Shown here: piece after piece, positions 14,802 to 23,063 of the stretch
Layout of the letters: each line of letters begins with the position of its first letter
Position numbering within the stretch: the first letter of the stretch is position 1
Assembly (NCBI GenBank): GCA_902477055.1
Contig: CABSFY010000015.1
Location: forward strand, 1 to 27,977
Source of the DNA: an uncultured Eubacteriales bacterium
GTDB lineage: Bacteria; Bacillota; Clostridia; Oscillospirales; Oscillospiraceae
Direction: 5' to 3'
DNA length: 27,977 bases
Position numbers and translations under genes: made by a program
The notes under the pieces: model-generated
Told to the model about the DNA's origin: nothing
Databases searched by the model: none
Seen by the model: the letters and a program-made list of their open reading frames with translations, nothing else

Positions 14802-16202
14802 TCAGTTTTCAAGCGTCTGCTGTGCCAACGGGCGGATTTTTTTGCGGTAAAGCGAAAGCATCAGCACAGCGGTAATCAGCAGCGACACGACCTCGGCAAT
14901 TGGGTAGGAGAGCCAGACCGCGTCGATGTTGCCGCTCAGCGACAGCAGATACGCCGCCGGAATCAGCACCAGAAGCTGGCGCGAGATGGACACGATCATG
15001 CTGAAAATGCTGCGGTCGAGTGCCTGGAATACGCCGCTGCACATGATGCTCATGCCCGCCGGAATGAACGGCAGGCACAGAATCCGCAGCGCGGGAATGC
15101 CGACGGTCCGCATGAGCGGGTCGGGATTGAAAATGCCCAGCAGCGTTTCGGGAATCAGCAGGAATACCGTCATGCCGATCGCCATCAGCGTGCAGGAGTA
15201 GGTGATGCCCCAGCGCAGGACGGCGGTGATGCGTTCAGGCTTGCGCGCGCCGTAGTTGAACGCGGAAATGGCCAGCACGGCGTTGTTAATGCCGAACACG
15301 GGCATGAACACGAAGCTCTGCAACTTAAAGTAGGCACCAAACACGCTGATGCCCGCCTCGCCGAGGCCCTCGGACACGGCGTTAAAGCGGCCGAGGACGC
15401 GGTTGAAGCAATAGGTCATGATCGAGCCGATGGCGATCATGATGATCGACGGCACGCCGATGGCAAGAATCCGGCCGATCATGTTCCGGTCGGGGCGGAA
15501 GCGCCGCAGATTCAGCTTGACTTCGAGGTTTTTCTTGCGGTTTAAGATGACGGCAAGGAGGAACGCAACGATCTGGCCGATGACCGTCGCGACGGCGGCA
15601 CCCATGACCTCCATGCGCGGCAGGCCAAAGTAGCCGAAGATCAGAATCGGGTCCAGAATGATGTTGATGATCGCGCCGGTACCCTGCGTGACGAGGGTGT
15701 AGGCCGTCCGGCCCGTCGATTGCAGCAGACGCTCGAACAGGATCTCGCCGAAGATGCCAAATGACACGATACAGATCACGCGGATATACTGGATGCCATA
15801 CTGAATCGTCGCCTCGACCTGCGTCAGCGAGCGCATATACGGCTCCGCGCCGAAGATACCGAACAGCATGCACAGCAGCGAGCCGCACATCGCCAGAAAC
15901 AGGCCGTTGAGGGCGGAGGAATTGACCTCCTTCATATTTTTCTCGCCCAGTCCGCGCGAGAGCAGCGCGTTGACGCCGACGGCCACGCCCGTGGCGATGC
16001 CGATCATGATGTTCTGCACCGGGAAGGCGAGGGAAACGGCGTTGAGCGCGTCGTTGTTCAGGTCGGAAATGCGGGAAACGAACATACTGTCCACGACGTT
16101 GTACAGCGCCTGCACCAGCATCGACAGGGCCATCGGCAGCGCCATGCCCAGCAACAGCCGCCCGACGGGCATCACGCCCATTTTGTTTTCTTTCAAGCTC
16201 AT
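14802..16202 (-). CDS. MATE-family multidrug/metabolite exporter
   Basis: This 466-residue, 12-helix membrane protein belongs to the MATE family (DinF/NorM-like). The N-terminal motif LLLGMALPMALSMLVQALYNVVDSMFVSR is the MatE signature. The second half repeats the fold (INNAVLAISAFNYGARKPER is the matching second-half motif). It exports cationic drugs or metabolites by H+ or Na+ antiport. Length is normal. The start is uncertain: ATG 16202 follows a weak ribosome site, and ATG 16181 is an alternative. The gene has a strong promoter with a palindromic operator (16225-16271) and its own terminator, so it is a single-gene unit under probable repressor control. Confidence 0.93.
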   Translation of the reverse strand: MSLKENKMGVMPVGRLLLGMALPMALSMLVQALYNVVDSMFVSRISDLNNDALNAVSLAFPVQNIMIGIATGVAVGVNALLSRGLGEKNMKEVNSSALNGLFLAMCGSLLCMLFGIFGAEPYMRSLTQVEATIQYGIQYIRVICIVSFGIFGEILFERLLQSTGRTAYTLVTQGTGAIINIILDPILIFGYFGLPRMEVMGAAVATVIGQIVAFLLAVILNRKKNLEVKLNLRRFRPDRNMIGRILAIGVPSIIMIAIGSIMTYCFNRVLGRFNAVSEGLGEAGISVFGAYFKLQSFVFMPVFGINNAVLAISAFNYGARKPERITAVLRWGITYSCTLMAIGMTVFLLIPETLLGIFNPDPLMRTVGIPALRILCLPFIPAGMSIMCSGVFQALDRSIFSMIVSISRQLLVLIPAAYLLSLSGNIDAVWLSYPIAEVVSLLITAVLMLSLYRKKIRPLAQQTLEN

Positions 16203-16224
16203 CGTTGCAATCAATCACTTTCTC

Positions 16225-16271
16225 ATAGTATCACAATATACTATTATATAAGCCGCGCCGCAGAAAAGCAA
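16225..16271 (-). promoter_or_regulatory. MATE promoter with palindromic operator
   Basis: Minus strand: TTGCTT (16266-16271), 17 bases, TATAAT (16243-16248). Overlapping the last bases of the -10 and the likely start of transcription is a palindrome with perfect arms ATAGTAT and ATACTAT around six bases (16225-16244). Its size and position suit a MarR, TetR or GntR-type repressor. Confidence 0.7.
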
Positions 16272-16295
16272 CCGGCAAAACCGCAAAATCCACTA

Positions 16296-16324
16296 TTCCT
16301 ACTCCGGGAGAAATATGGTATACT
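16296..16324 (+). promoter_or_regulatory. Possible promoter of the kinase-like gene
   Basis: TATACT (16319-16324) is a good -10 box, but the 17-base-distant hexamer TTCCTA is a poor -35. No better candidate lies before the gene. Confidence 0.4.
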
Positions 16325-16406
16325 ACATAAATAAGCGAACGAGCTACCACGCTGCCGACGCTTTTGATTTATTAGCAACCGATTACGATGCAAAGGAGCG
16401 ATTTCT

Positions 16407-17324
16407 ATGACAACCGACCAGCTCAGCGCATTGCTGCTTGCCGATCCTGCCGCCGTGCTGGAAAACGACCGGCGGTTTTATGAAAAACAGATTACCCTCG
16501 CCGCCGATTTGATCGCGGCCAACGCCAGAACGCGCCCTGTCGTTCTGCTGGCTGGGCCGTCCGGCTCCGGCAAGACTACCACTGCGCTGCTGATTGAGCG
16601 CGAGATGGACCGGCGCGGGATGGAAACGCACACGCTGCAAATGGACGACTATTTTTCTCCGCTGATGCCCAAGGAGATCGAGGGCCTGCGTAATAACACG
16701 GTCGATCTGGAACGGCCCGACCGTGTGGACATTCCGTTTTTTCAGCAGCAGCTCGATCAAATCCTCTCCGGGGAGGAGGTTCTGCTCCCGCACTATAATT
16801 TCAAGGAGAGCAAGCGCGAATTCGACGGCCGGACGCTCCGGCGCAAGCCCGGCGAGCTGGTCATTATGGAGGGCATCCACGCACTCAACCCCGCCGTGAC
16901 CGGCCACACTGATGCAACGACACGCGTCTATGTCAGCGTCCGTACCCGCATCACTGCTCACGACGGCTCTGTGCTGCACCCGTCGATGATTCGTCTGGCA
17001 CGGCGGCTGCTGCGCGACCGCACCGGCCGCGGACGCCCCCTGACCGAAACGATCGCCATGCGCAAGCGCGTGGATCGCGGCGAACAGCTGTACATCATGC
17101 CTTACAAGTCAAATGCGCACTGCTCGATCGACTCGTTCTATTCCGCCGAGATGAGCGTCTATCGCCCGTGGCTGCTCGACGAGCTGACCGCGCTGCTGCC
17201 GGACTACCCCGACCTTGCCGAGCTGGTAAAGGTCCTCCGCGAGGTCCCGCCGCTGCCGCACGAAGGGCTCCCCCGCGACTGCCTCCTCCGCGAATTCATC
17301 GGCGGCAGTGAATTGAACTATTAA
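16407..17324 (+). CDS. Uridine kinase / phosphoribulokinase-family kinase
   Basis: This 305-residue cytoplasmic P-loop kinase has Walker A at GPSGSGKTTT (50-59), the substrate segment MDDYFSPL (uridine-kinase-type 'DDFY' region), a DLERPDRVD stretch, HYNFKESKRE (base and sugar contact region in uridine kinases), and VIMEGIHALNP (Walker B-like 'EGI' strand). The lid region RRLLRDRTGRGRPLTET follows. This is the short cytoplasmic nucleoside-kinase group of Clostridia, without the N-terminal TGS/threonyl-tRNA-synthetase-like part seen in longer relatives. A role in pyrimidine nucleoside salvage is inferred; the true substrate is not certain. A GGAG site precedes the ATG. The gene is divergent to the MATE gene. 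Confidence 0.87.
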   Translation: MTTDQLSALLLADPAAVLENDRRFYEKQITLAADLIAANARTRPVVLLAGPSGSGKTTTALLIEREMDRRGMETHTLQMDDYFSPLMPKEIEGLRNNTVDLERPDRVDIPFFQQQLDQILSGEEVLLPHYNFKESKREFDGRTLRRKPGELVIMEGIHALNPAVTGHTDATTRVYVSVRTRITAHDGSVLHPSMIRLARRLLRDRTGRGRPLTETIAMRKRVDRGEQLYIMPYKSNAHCSIDSFYSAEMSVYRPWLLDELTALLPDYPDLAELVKVLREVPPLPHEGLPRDCLLREFIGGSELNY

Positions 17325-17365
17325 AATATCGGAAGCATAAGACTCCCCTTAGCGGGAATCGGAAA

Positions 17366-17556
17366 GAAATCTCACGGGAATATTCTGATACTGATTCTTG
17401 ATGAAAATATTTCATCAAGAATCCCATGTGCTACGCACACTCGCATCGTGCGAGGGCACGATGCGCCGTCTCATGCAGAATCTGACGCGCCGTTGGCGCT
17501 ATAAAAAGCTTTTCAAGCTTTTTAACAGATTCTAGTATGAAATTATGAGAGATTTC
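17366..17556. repeat. Nested multi-hairpin element
   Basis: Outer arms GAAATCTC (17366-17373) and GAGATTTC (17549-17556) enclose a chain of stem-loops: 17393-17423 (14-bp perfect arms, 3-base loop), 17428-17438 (GTGC/GCAC), 17442-17465 (10-bp perfect arms), and AGAATCTG/CAGATTCT (17477-17484, 17526-17533), which itself encloses GCGCC-gtt-GGCGC (17487-17499) and AAAAAGCTT-ttc-AAGCTTTTT (17503-17523). No gene is supported. The last T-rich stem may also end the kinase transcript. It looks like a structured mobile repeat or RNA. Confidence 0.65.
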
Positions 17557-17585
17557 AACGAACCCGAAGCTACTGCGCTTGAAAC

Positions 17586-17627
17586 AGCAAAGCTGCCGCA
17601 GTCGTTTTTTGGCTGGGCAGCTTTGCT
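17586..17627. terminator. Terminator between convergent genes
   Basis: AGCAAAGCTGCC (17586-17597) and GGCAGCTTTGCT (17616-17627) form a perfect 12-bp stem. TTTTG follows on the plus strand and TGTTTC on the minus strand, so it may serve both the kinase and the regulator gene. Confidence 0.7.
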
Positions 17628-17658
17628 TTTGCTGCGCGTTTTGCGCGGAATGACAGCA

Positions 17659-18666
17659 TCAAATGTACCGAATTTCCAGATTGCCGAAGCTCACGTCGGC
17701 GTTCAGGCGGATGGTACCCTCCGGATGGGCGGCGGGACAGCCGCGGACCTGGGTTGCGCCGAAGCTCTCGTCGCGGGTCAGCTCGACCTTGAACCGCTCC
17801 GGCACCAGCAGCGTCAGCGACCCGAAGCTGTTATCGACCTCCAGCTCGCAGTCCTCCGCCACCGTGTCGCAGCCGGAAAAGTCCACCGTGAACTCGCCGA
17901 AGCTGCTGTCGATATCGCCGCCGCGCAGGACCGGCACGACCACGGGAATGCGGCCGTCGCCGAAATTTAACGTGCAGTGCAGATAGCCGTCGTCGCAGTG
18001 CATTTCGCGCACCGGGCGCTTGCCGTGGGCTGCGTTGGAGATGCGCTGCACCGTCTTTTTGCGCTTGCGCCGTTTGCCGAACAGGATATCGATCACAAGG
18101 CTTGCGCCCCAGAGCAGCAGCGCCGCCGGCAGCAGTACGCCCCAGCCGAGGCGAATGGCCAGAATCCCGTAGGCCGAGAGCAGAAATGCCACGCCGCCGA
18201 GGCTCAGCACAAGGCAGAACAGCGAAAAGCCGCCCAGCAGTCCGGAGATACCGATGTAAAATACCGCCGTCGTCCAAAGCACGGTCCACGTCGAAACCTC
18301 AAGCGCACAGAGATAGTTGACCAGCAGGAGCGCACCGACGGTGAGGATGAACAGGGCAAAGAGAATCCCGCTGTTTTTCAGTCGGAAGCTCCACTGGCAG
18401 CCGCTCGACTCCTTTTCCTCTGCCTGCGCGATCGGCTCGGCAGTGTGGACCGGTTCCGCGCCCTGCTTGCCGAGCAGCTCGTCAACCGAGATGCCGAACA
18501 GCGCCGCCAGCTCCGGCAGAATGGAAATGTCCGGGCAGGAAAGGTCGTTTTCCCACTTGCTGACCGCCTGTGCGCTGACGCCCATGCGGGCAGCGAGCTG
18601 CTCCTGCGTCAGACCGAGGCGCTTGCGGTGATATTTGATGCGACCGCCAATTGTTGTTTGATTCAT
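17659..18666 (-). CDS. Membrane-bound XRE regulator with C-terminal toastrack (LiaF-like) domain
   Basis: This 335-residue protein starts with an XRE/Cro helix-turn-helix (about 7-66; LTQEQLAARMGVSAQAVSKWE is the DNA-binding core). A short linker is followed by three or four hydrophobic segments (about 100-196, the last ending at a basic KRRKRKK stop-transfer stretch). The C-terminal beta domain (about 220-335) carries four SFG motifs (DSSFGEF, DNSFGSL, DESFGAT, DVSFGNL). That part resembles the LiaF/DUF2154 'toastrack' fold of cell-envelope stress systems. I infer a one-component switch linking membrane or envelope state to DNA binding. Targets are unknown; its own gene or the divergent exported protein are candidates. 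The ATG at 18666 has GGAGG eleven bases upstream. Confidence 0.88.
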   Translation of the reverse strand: MNQTTIGGRIKYHRKRLGLTQEQLAARMGVSAQAVSKWENDLSCPDISILPELAALFGISVDELLGKQGAEPVHTAEPIAQAEEKESSGCQWSFRLKNSGILFALFILTVGALLLVNYLCALEVSTWTVLWTTAVFYIGISGLLGGFSLFCLVLSLGGVAFLLSAYGILAIRLGWGVLLPAALLLWGASLVIDILFGKRRKRKKTVQRISNAAHGKRPVREMHCDDGYLHCTLNFGDGRIPVVVPVLRGGDIDSSFGEFTVDFSGCDTVAEDCELEVDNSFGSLTLLVPERFKVELTRDESFGATQVRGCPAAHPEGTIRLNADVSFGNLEIRYI

Positions 18667-18693
18667 AATGATGATTCCCTCCGTTTCGCCCTT

Positions 18694-18722
18694 ATTTTGC
18701 CATAAACCGCGCAAAAATGCAA
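18694..18722 (-). promoter_or_regulatory. Promoter of the XRE-toastrack gene
   Basis: Minus strand: TTGCAT (18717-18722), 17 bases, CAAAAT (18694-18699) with TG one base before the -10. The leader would be short (about 20 bases). Confidence 0.55.
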
Positions 18723-18743
18723 TCATCCGGGAGTTTATGCGAC

Positions 18744-18772
18744 AAAAAAATCTCACTCAACCGCCGGTTGAG
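18744..18772 (-). terminator. Terminator-like palindrome between divergent genes
   Basis: CTCAACCG and CGGTTGAG (18756-18772) form a perfect 8-bp palindrome with a one-base centre. On the minus strand TGAGATTTTTTT follows. It lies about 20 bases upstream of the -35 box of the regulator, where no annotated minus-strand transcript should be ending, so it is either the 3' end of a small RNA or an operator. Confidence 0.45.
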
Positions 18773-18916
18773 CTGCTGATTTGACACGTAATAAAATTTT
18801 AGAGCAGCGATGCTGCTTCGCGCGGACTCGACCGCCGGATGCTCCATGCTATGGATTCCACCCCGGATGTGTGCAAGCGTTGGACACAAATATGCCAACG
18901 AATTAGAGCGTATCTC

Positions 18917-18945
18917 TTGAAACGATCGGAGGTTTATGGTAACCT
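18917..18945 (+). promoter_or_regulatory. Promoter of the exported-protein gene
   Basis: TTGAAA (18917-18922), 17 bases, TAACCT (18940-18945) with an extended TG one base before the -10. Confidence 0.5.
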
Positions 18946-18975
18946 AATAGAAACAGACAGAAAGGGGAGCTTCTC

Positions 18976-20082
18976 ATGAAAACACGCCTTTGGGTCCTGT
19001 CGGCAATGGCACTGATATGCAGCGGGACACTGCTGATTTTCTTGCTGCGGACAGTCGGAACGGGGGCGGCCGAGCCGCTGCACCTGACAGAAAACGATCT
19101 GCGGCCCGCGACCGTTGTGCAGCTTGCGGCGACCGAGCCGCTCCCGACCGCCGCACAGCCTGCGACGCCCGCACCGCAGCCTGCCACGCCGGAAGGGGAA
19201 GCGTTCCTCGGCCTGCCGCCCATTGGGCAGTACCGGACGGCGATCGAGAAGGCTGATCCGGCGATTGTTGCCGCGCTGCAAAGCGGGGGAGTGGCGCTGC
19301 AATGCAATACTTCGTTACCGGATGCGCCGAATTCGGTTCCAAAATATTGTTACAAAACGCTTACGCTGGAACGGACGGAGCTGCTTCCGCTGCTGTTCGG
19401 CGAGGACTATGCGTTCCGGTACGACTCGGATGCGATCGGCATAAACGGTATGCTGACCACCGGCAATGGGACATATCATGTATTGCTCGACGGTGAAACA
19501 CGGTGCTATATCAATTTAGAGGACGGTGAGCCATGCCGCAGCGCGGACACGCTGGCGTCCCTGCCCGGCGAGATCGCGGAGCAACTCGGCATCGACCTCG
19601 CCTTTTGGCGCACGGGTTACGACTGCGGCTTTGGAATGGCGCGGTCGGATTACGTGCAGCTGCTGGGCGACATTCCGATCACCGATCATTGGCGCGCGGA
19701 TGGCGTAGACGAGAGCGCAAACGGTGCAGTTTTTAATGTACGTTATGATGACAATGGACTGCGTGAGTTGGAGCTCAGTAGCTTGGCAAAAGCGGAGCCG
19801 ACGGGCGAGGTGTATCAGGGGCTGCTTTCTGCCGCTGATGCGCTGCAGGCCGTGCGGGCGTGCATGAGCAGTACAAGCAGCATCAACACCGTGCAGAACA
19901 TCACGGAATGTCGCCTCGTCTATCTCCCGCCGTTTTCGCAGGGCGACGTGCTGCTGCCTGCGTGGGAGCTTCGGTTCGATCTGTATACCCTCGACCGCAG
20001 CGGACGGTTCCTTGACGTCAATTGCGGCGAGTACGCGTATCTAGTCAACGCGCTGGACGGAACGGTGTATACTTACCATTGA
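18976..20082 (+). CDS. Exported/membrane-anchored protein of unknown function
   Basis: This 368-residue protein has one N-terminal hydrophobic segment (about 5-27), either a signal anchor or uncleaved signal, then a Pro/Ala/Thr-rich linker (about 50-75). The large extracellular part has no motif I can name. Its C-terminus (LLPAWELRFDLY..., then NALDGTVYTYH) is reminiscent of PepSY or YycI/YycH-type domains, in which a 'W-x-(L/F)' strand and a final 'G.v' strand recur; this is a weak resemblance. Four cysteines lie in the middle portion. An AAAGGGGAG site precedes the ATG. It is divergent to the XRE-toastrack regulator, which may control it, and ends at a strong terminator. Confidence 0.8.
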   Translation: MKTRLWVLSAMALICSGTLLIFLLRTVGTGAAEPLHLTENDLRPATVVQLAATEPLPTAAQPATPAPQPATPEGEAFLGLPPIGQYRTAIEKADPAIVAALQSGGVALQCNTSLPDAPNSVPKYCYKTLTLERTELLPLLFGEDYAFRYDSDAIGINGMLTTGNGTYHVLLDGETRCYINLEDGEPCRSADTLASLPGEIAEQLGIDLAFWRTGYDCGFGMARSDYVQLLGDIPITDHWRADGVDESANGAVFNVRYDDNGLRELELSSLAKAEPTGEVYQGLLSAADALQAVRACMSSTSSINTVQNITECRLVYLPPFSQGDVLLPAWELRFDLYTLDRSGRFLDVNCGEYAYLVNALDGTVYTYH

Positions 20083-20121
20083 GCAAAGGCTTGCCCAAGG
20101 CAGACTGAAAAAAATAAAGAG

Positions 20122-20156
20122 GGCCGCCATTTTCCGTGTGTAGGAGAATGGCGGCC
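20122..20156. terminator. Bidirectional terminator between the exported protein and uvrB
   Basis: GGCCGCCATT (20122-20131) and AATGGCGGCC (20147-20156) form a perfect 10-bp stem. The plus side continues TTGTTGTTTTA and the minus side CTCTTTATTTTTTT. Confidence 0.88.
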
Positions 20157-20164
20157 TTGTTGTT

Positions 20165-22129
20165 TTACTTTTCTCCGCGCAGTTCGATGATGCGGTCGCG
20201 GAGGACGGCGGCGTATTCGTATTCCATCATCTTCGCGGCGGCCTTCATTTCCTTTTCGAGGCGGGCGATCTCACGTTCGCGCTCGGCACGGGTGAGCTTC
20301 ACGCCGTGCTTGCCGACGGCCTCGGCATCGGACTGCGTGATCTCTAGGAGGTCGCGGACCCCCTTGATGATGGTCTTGGGAACGATGCCGTGCGCCTTGT
20401 TATAGGCATCCTGAATGCCGCGGCGGCGGTTCGTTTCATCGATGGCCGCGCGCATCGCAGGGGTCGTTTTATCGGCGTACATGACAACGCGTCCCTCCGC
20501 GTTACGTGCTGCGCGGCCGATGGTCTGAATCAGGCTCGTTTCGCTGCGTAGGAAGCCCTCCTTGTCCGCGTCGAGAATCGCGACGAGCGACACCTCCGGC
20601 AGGTCGAGGCCCTCACGCAGGAGGTTGATGCCGACCAGCACGTCAAATTTTGCCATCCGCAGATCGCGCAGAATTTCCATGCGCTCCAGCGCGGCAACGT
20701 CGGAGTGCATATAGCGCACGCGGATGCCCGCTTTTTGCAGATATTCCGTCAGGTCTTCGGCCATACGCTTGGTCAGCGTCGTGACGAGGACGCGTTCGTG
20801 GCGCTCGGTAACACGATTGCATTCGCCGATGAGATCGTCGATCTGTCCCTCGATGGGGCGGACGAAAATTTCTGGATCGAGCAGGCCGGTCGGGCGGATG
20901 ACCTGCTCGGCGATCTGCCCGGCGCGTTCGCGCTCGAACTCGCCCGGCGTTGCGGAAACGTAGATGGCCTGCCCAATTTTGCTCTCAAATTCCGGGAAGG
21001 TCAGGGGGCGGTTGTCAAACGCGCTCGGCAGGCGGAAGCCGTAATCGACAAGGCTTTCCTTCCGGCTGCGATCCCCGGCGTACATGGCGCGCACCTGCGG
21101 CAGCGTTACATGACTTTCGTCCACAAACAGCAGGAAATCCTCCGGAAAATAATCCAGCAGCGTCATGGGCGGCGTTCCCGGGGCACGGCCGGAGATGACA
21201 CGCGAATAGTTCTCAATTCCGCTGCAAAAGCCGATTTCCTGCAACATTTCGATGTCGTACATCGTCCGCTGGCGGATGCGCTGGGCTTCGAGCAGCTTGT
21301 CATGCTCCTTGAACCATTTTTCGCGCTCCTCCATCTCGGCCTCGATTTCAAAGATGGCGCGGTTCAGCTTTTCACGCGACGCGACATAGTGTGAGGCAGG
21401 ATAGATTGCAACGTGCGTTACGGATCGCTCCGGGATGCCCGTGACGGCGTTGATCTCGGAAATGCGGTCGATCTCGTCGCCGAAAAACTCGACACGGATC
21501 GCCCGGCCGCTCCAATAGGCGGGGTAGATTTCCACCGTGTCGCCGCGCACGCGGAAGGTATTACGCGAAAAATCGATGTCGTTTCGCTCATAACGAATTT
21601 CAACGAGCTTTTTCATCAGCTCCTCGCGCGGCTTTTCCATGCCGACGCGGAGAGAGATGACCATGTTTTTGTAATCGATCGGGTCGCCCAGACCGTAGAT
21701 GCAGGAAACGGAGGCGACGACGATCACGTCCCGCCGCTCGAACAGGGAGGAGGTAGCGCTGTGCCGCAGACGCTCGATCTCGTCGTTGATGGCGGAGTCC
21801 TTTTCGATATATGTGTCGGTATGCGGAATGTAAGCCTCCGGCTGATAGTAGTCATAATAGGATACGAAGTATTCCACAGCGTTTTCCGGGAAGAACTCCT
21901 TGAACTCGCTGCAAAGCTGGGCCGCAAGCGTCTTATTATGCGCCAGAACGAGCGTTGGACGGTTGAGATTTGCAATGACGTTTGCCATTGTGAAGGTTTT
22001 GCCCGAACCGGTCACGCCCAGCAGCACCTGCTCGCGCAGGCCGTTTTTGACCCCTTCGGTCAGCGCGGCGATGGCCTGCGGCTGGTCGCCGGTCGCGCCG
22101 TAGGGGGCATGAAGTCGAAATTCGTCCAT
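20165..22129 (-). CDS. uvrB: UvrABC system protein B
   Basis: This 654-residue protein is the damage-verifying helicase-like subunit of nucleotide excision repair; it receives DNA lesions from UvrA and recruits UvrC. Seen in order: Walker A GVTGSGKT (38-45), the tyrosine-rich beta-hairpin YYDYYQPEAYIP (91-102) that inserts between DNA strands, the motif FVDESHVTLPQ, SATPGEFE, the helicase motifs of domain 3 (ILDADKEGFLRSETSLIQTIGRAARN), and the C-terminal UVR domain (about 615-650, EYEYAAVLRDRI) that contacts UvrC. Length is normal. It is last in a minus-strand operon, one base behind a nucleoside hydrolase gene; uvrA is not in the window. No separate promoter is evident, so expression may depend on the hydrolase transcript. 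Confidence 0.98.
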   Translation of the reverse strand: MDEFRLHAPYGATGDQPQAIAALTEGVKNGLREQVLLGVTGSGKTFTMANVIANLNRPTLVLAHNKTLAAQLCSEFKEFFPENAVEYFVSYYDYYQPEAYIPHTDTYIEKDSAINDEIERLRHSATSSLFERRDVIVVASVSCIYGLGDPIDYKNMVISLRVGMEKPREELMKKLVEIRYERNDIDFSRNTFRVRGDTVEIYPAYWSGRAIRVEFFGDEIDRISEINAVTGIPERSVTHVAIYPASHYVASREKLNRAIFEIEAEMEEREKWFKEHDKLLEAQRIRQRTMYDIEMLQEIGFCSGIENYSRVISGRAPGTPPMTLLDYFPEDFLLFVDESHVTLPQVRAMYAGDRSRKESLVDYGFRLPSAFDNRPLTFPEFESKIGQAIYVSATPGEFERERAGQIAEQVIRPTGLLDPEIFVRPIEGQIDDLIGECNRVTERHERVLVTTLTKRMAEDLTEYLQKAGIRVRYMHSDVAALERMEILRDLRMAKFDVLVGINLLREGLDLPEVSLVAILDADKEGFLRSETSLIQTIGRAARNAEGRVVMYADKTTPAMRAAIDETNRRRGIQDAYNKAHGIVPKTIIKGVRDLLEITQSDAEAVGKHGVKLTRAEREREIARLEKEMKAAAKMMEYEYAAVLRDRIIELRGEK

Positions 22130-22130
22130 G

Positions 22131-23063
22131 TCAGGCCCCCGCGCCGAAGATTGCCGTCATGCGCCGCACAAATTCCGCCCGGTCAAGGCCGAGGACAACG
22201 GAGGCGTTCTTCTCCGGAAAGCTGAAGTCGCTGTAGAGGTCGGTCACGGTCTTGCCAAGCGTTTTTGCGCTCTGCGTTTCGACGTACACGCCCGCCGGGC
22301 GCTCCGTAAACAGCTCCGGCGCGACGAGGTGCCAGACCGGCACAGCATCGTGGACGCACCAGCCGCCGGACCCGGCTGCGACGTTCAGCTTCAGAATATC
22401 CCGACTACAGTCACGTAGGAAAACGCCGCCGGGGTCGCCGGACGCGGCGATCGTGTCCAACTCCTCCTCCGTTAAATATGCGTGCAGCGTTACGTCGAGG
22501 CCGCACATGACGAGCCGGCAGCCGCTGCGGAACACGAGCTGCGCCGCCTCCGGGTCAGCGTAGATGTTGAATTCTGCGCTGGGAGTGCAGTTTCCGCCGA
22601 CGGCCGCGCCGCCCATCAGCGACACGCGGCGAATTTTCTGCGGCAGGTCGGGGTATTTTGCGATTGCAGTGGCAAGGCTCGTCAGCGGGCCGAGCGTCAC
22701 GACCTCCAGCTCGCCCGCATAGCGGCAGGCGGCGGCATATAATGCGTCCCACATCGGCTCCGGCTCCGCGTGCGTCACCGGCAGCGGCAGCGACGTGGGG
22801 CCGAGGCCCTCCTTGCCGTGAAATTCCGAGCTGTCCAGCGGCGCACGGCACAGCGGCTTCTCCGCCCCGGCGTAAACCGGAAAGTCCGCGCCCATGAATT
22901 CCCGCAGAGCCAGCGCGTTGCGCAGCGTTTTTTCAAGGCAGACATTGCCCGCCACGGCGCTCACGCCGACAATTTCCAGCTCCGGCAGCCGGTGCGCGAC
23001 CAGTAAAGCAGCGGCATCGTCCGTGCCGGGGTCACAATCGATCCAAATCGGTATCCGTTTCAT
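22131..23063 (-). CDS. Nucleoside hydrolase (IUNH family), copy 1
   Basis: This 310-residue enzyme should split the N-glycosidic bond of ribonucleosides to give ribose and a free base. The Ca2+-binding loop is D9-C-D11-PGT-D15-D16. The FHGKEGLG segment (81-88), LMGGAAVGGN (149-158), the E164-F-N166 ribose contact with DPEAA, and the late WCVHDAVP with His238 and Asp239 are all present. The usual DGDPG/DTDPG loop is DCDPG here, a conservative oddity. The gene starts within the stop of the second hydrolase gene (ATGA) and ends one base before uvrB, so all three are coupled. Base preference (pyrimidine or purine) cannot be read. Confidence 0.94.
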   Translation of the reverse strand: MKRIPIWIDCDPGTDDAAALLVAHRLPELEIVGVSAVAGNVCLEKTLRNALALREFMGADFPVYAGAEKPLCRAPLDSSEFHGKEGLGPTSLPLPVTHAEPEPMWDALYAAACRYAGELEVVTLGPLTSLATAIAKYPDLPQKIRRVSLMGGAAVGGNCTPSAEFNIYADPEAAQLVFRSGCRLVMCGLDVTLHAYLTEEELDTIAASGDPGGVFLRDCSRDILKLNVAAGSGGWCVHDAVPVWHLVAPELFTERPAGVYVETQSAKTLGKTVTDLYSDFSFPEKNASVVLGLDRAEFVRRMTAIFGAGA

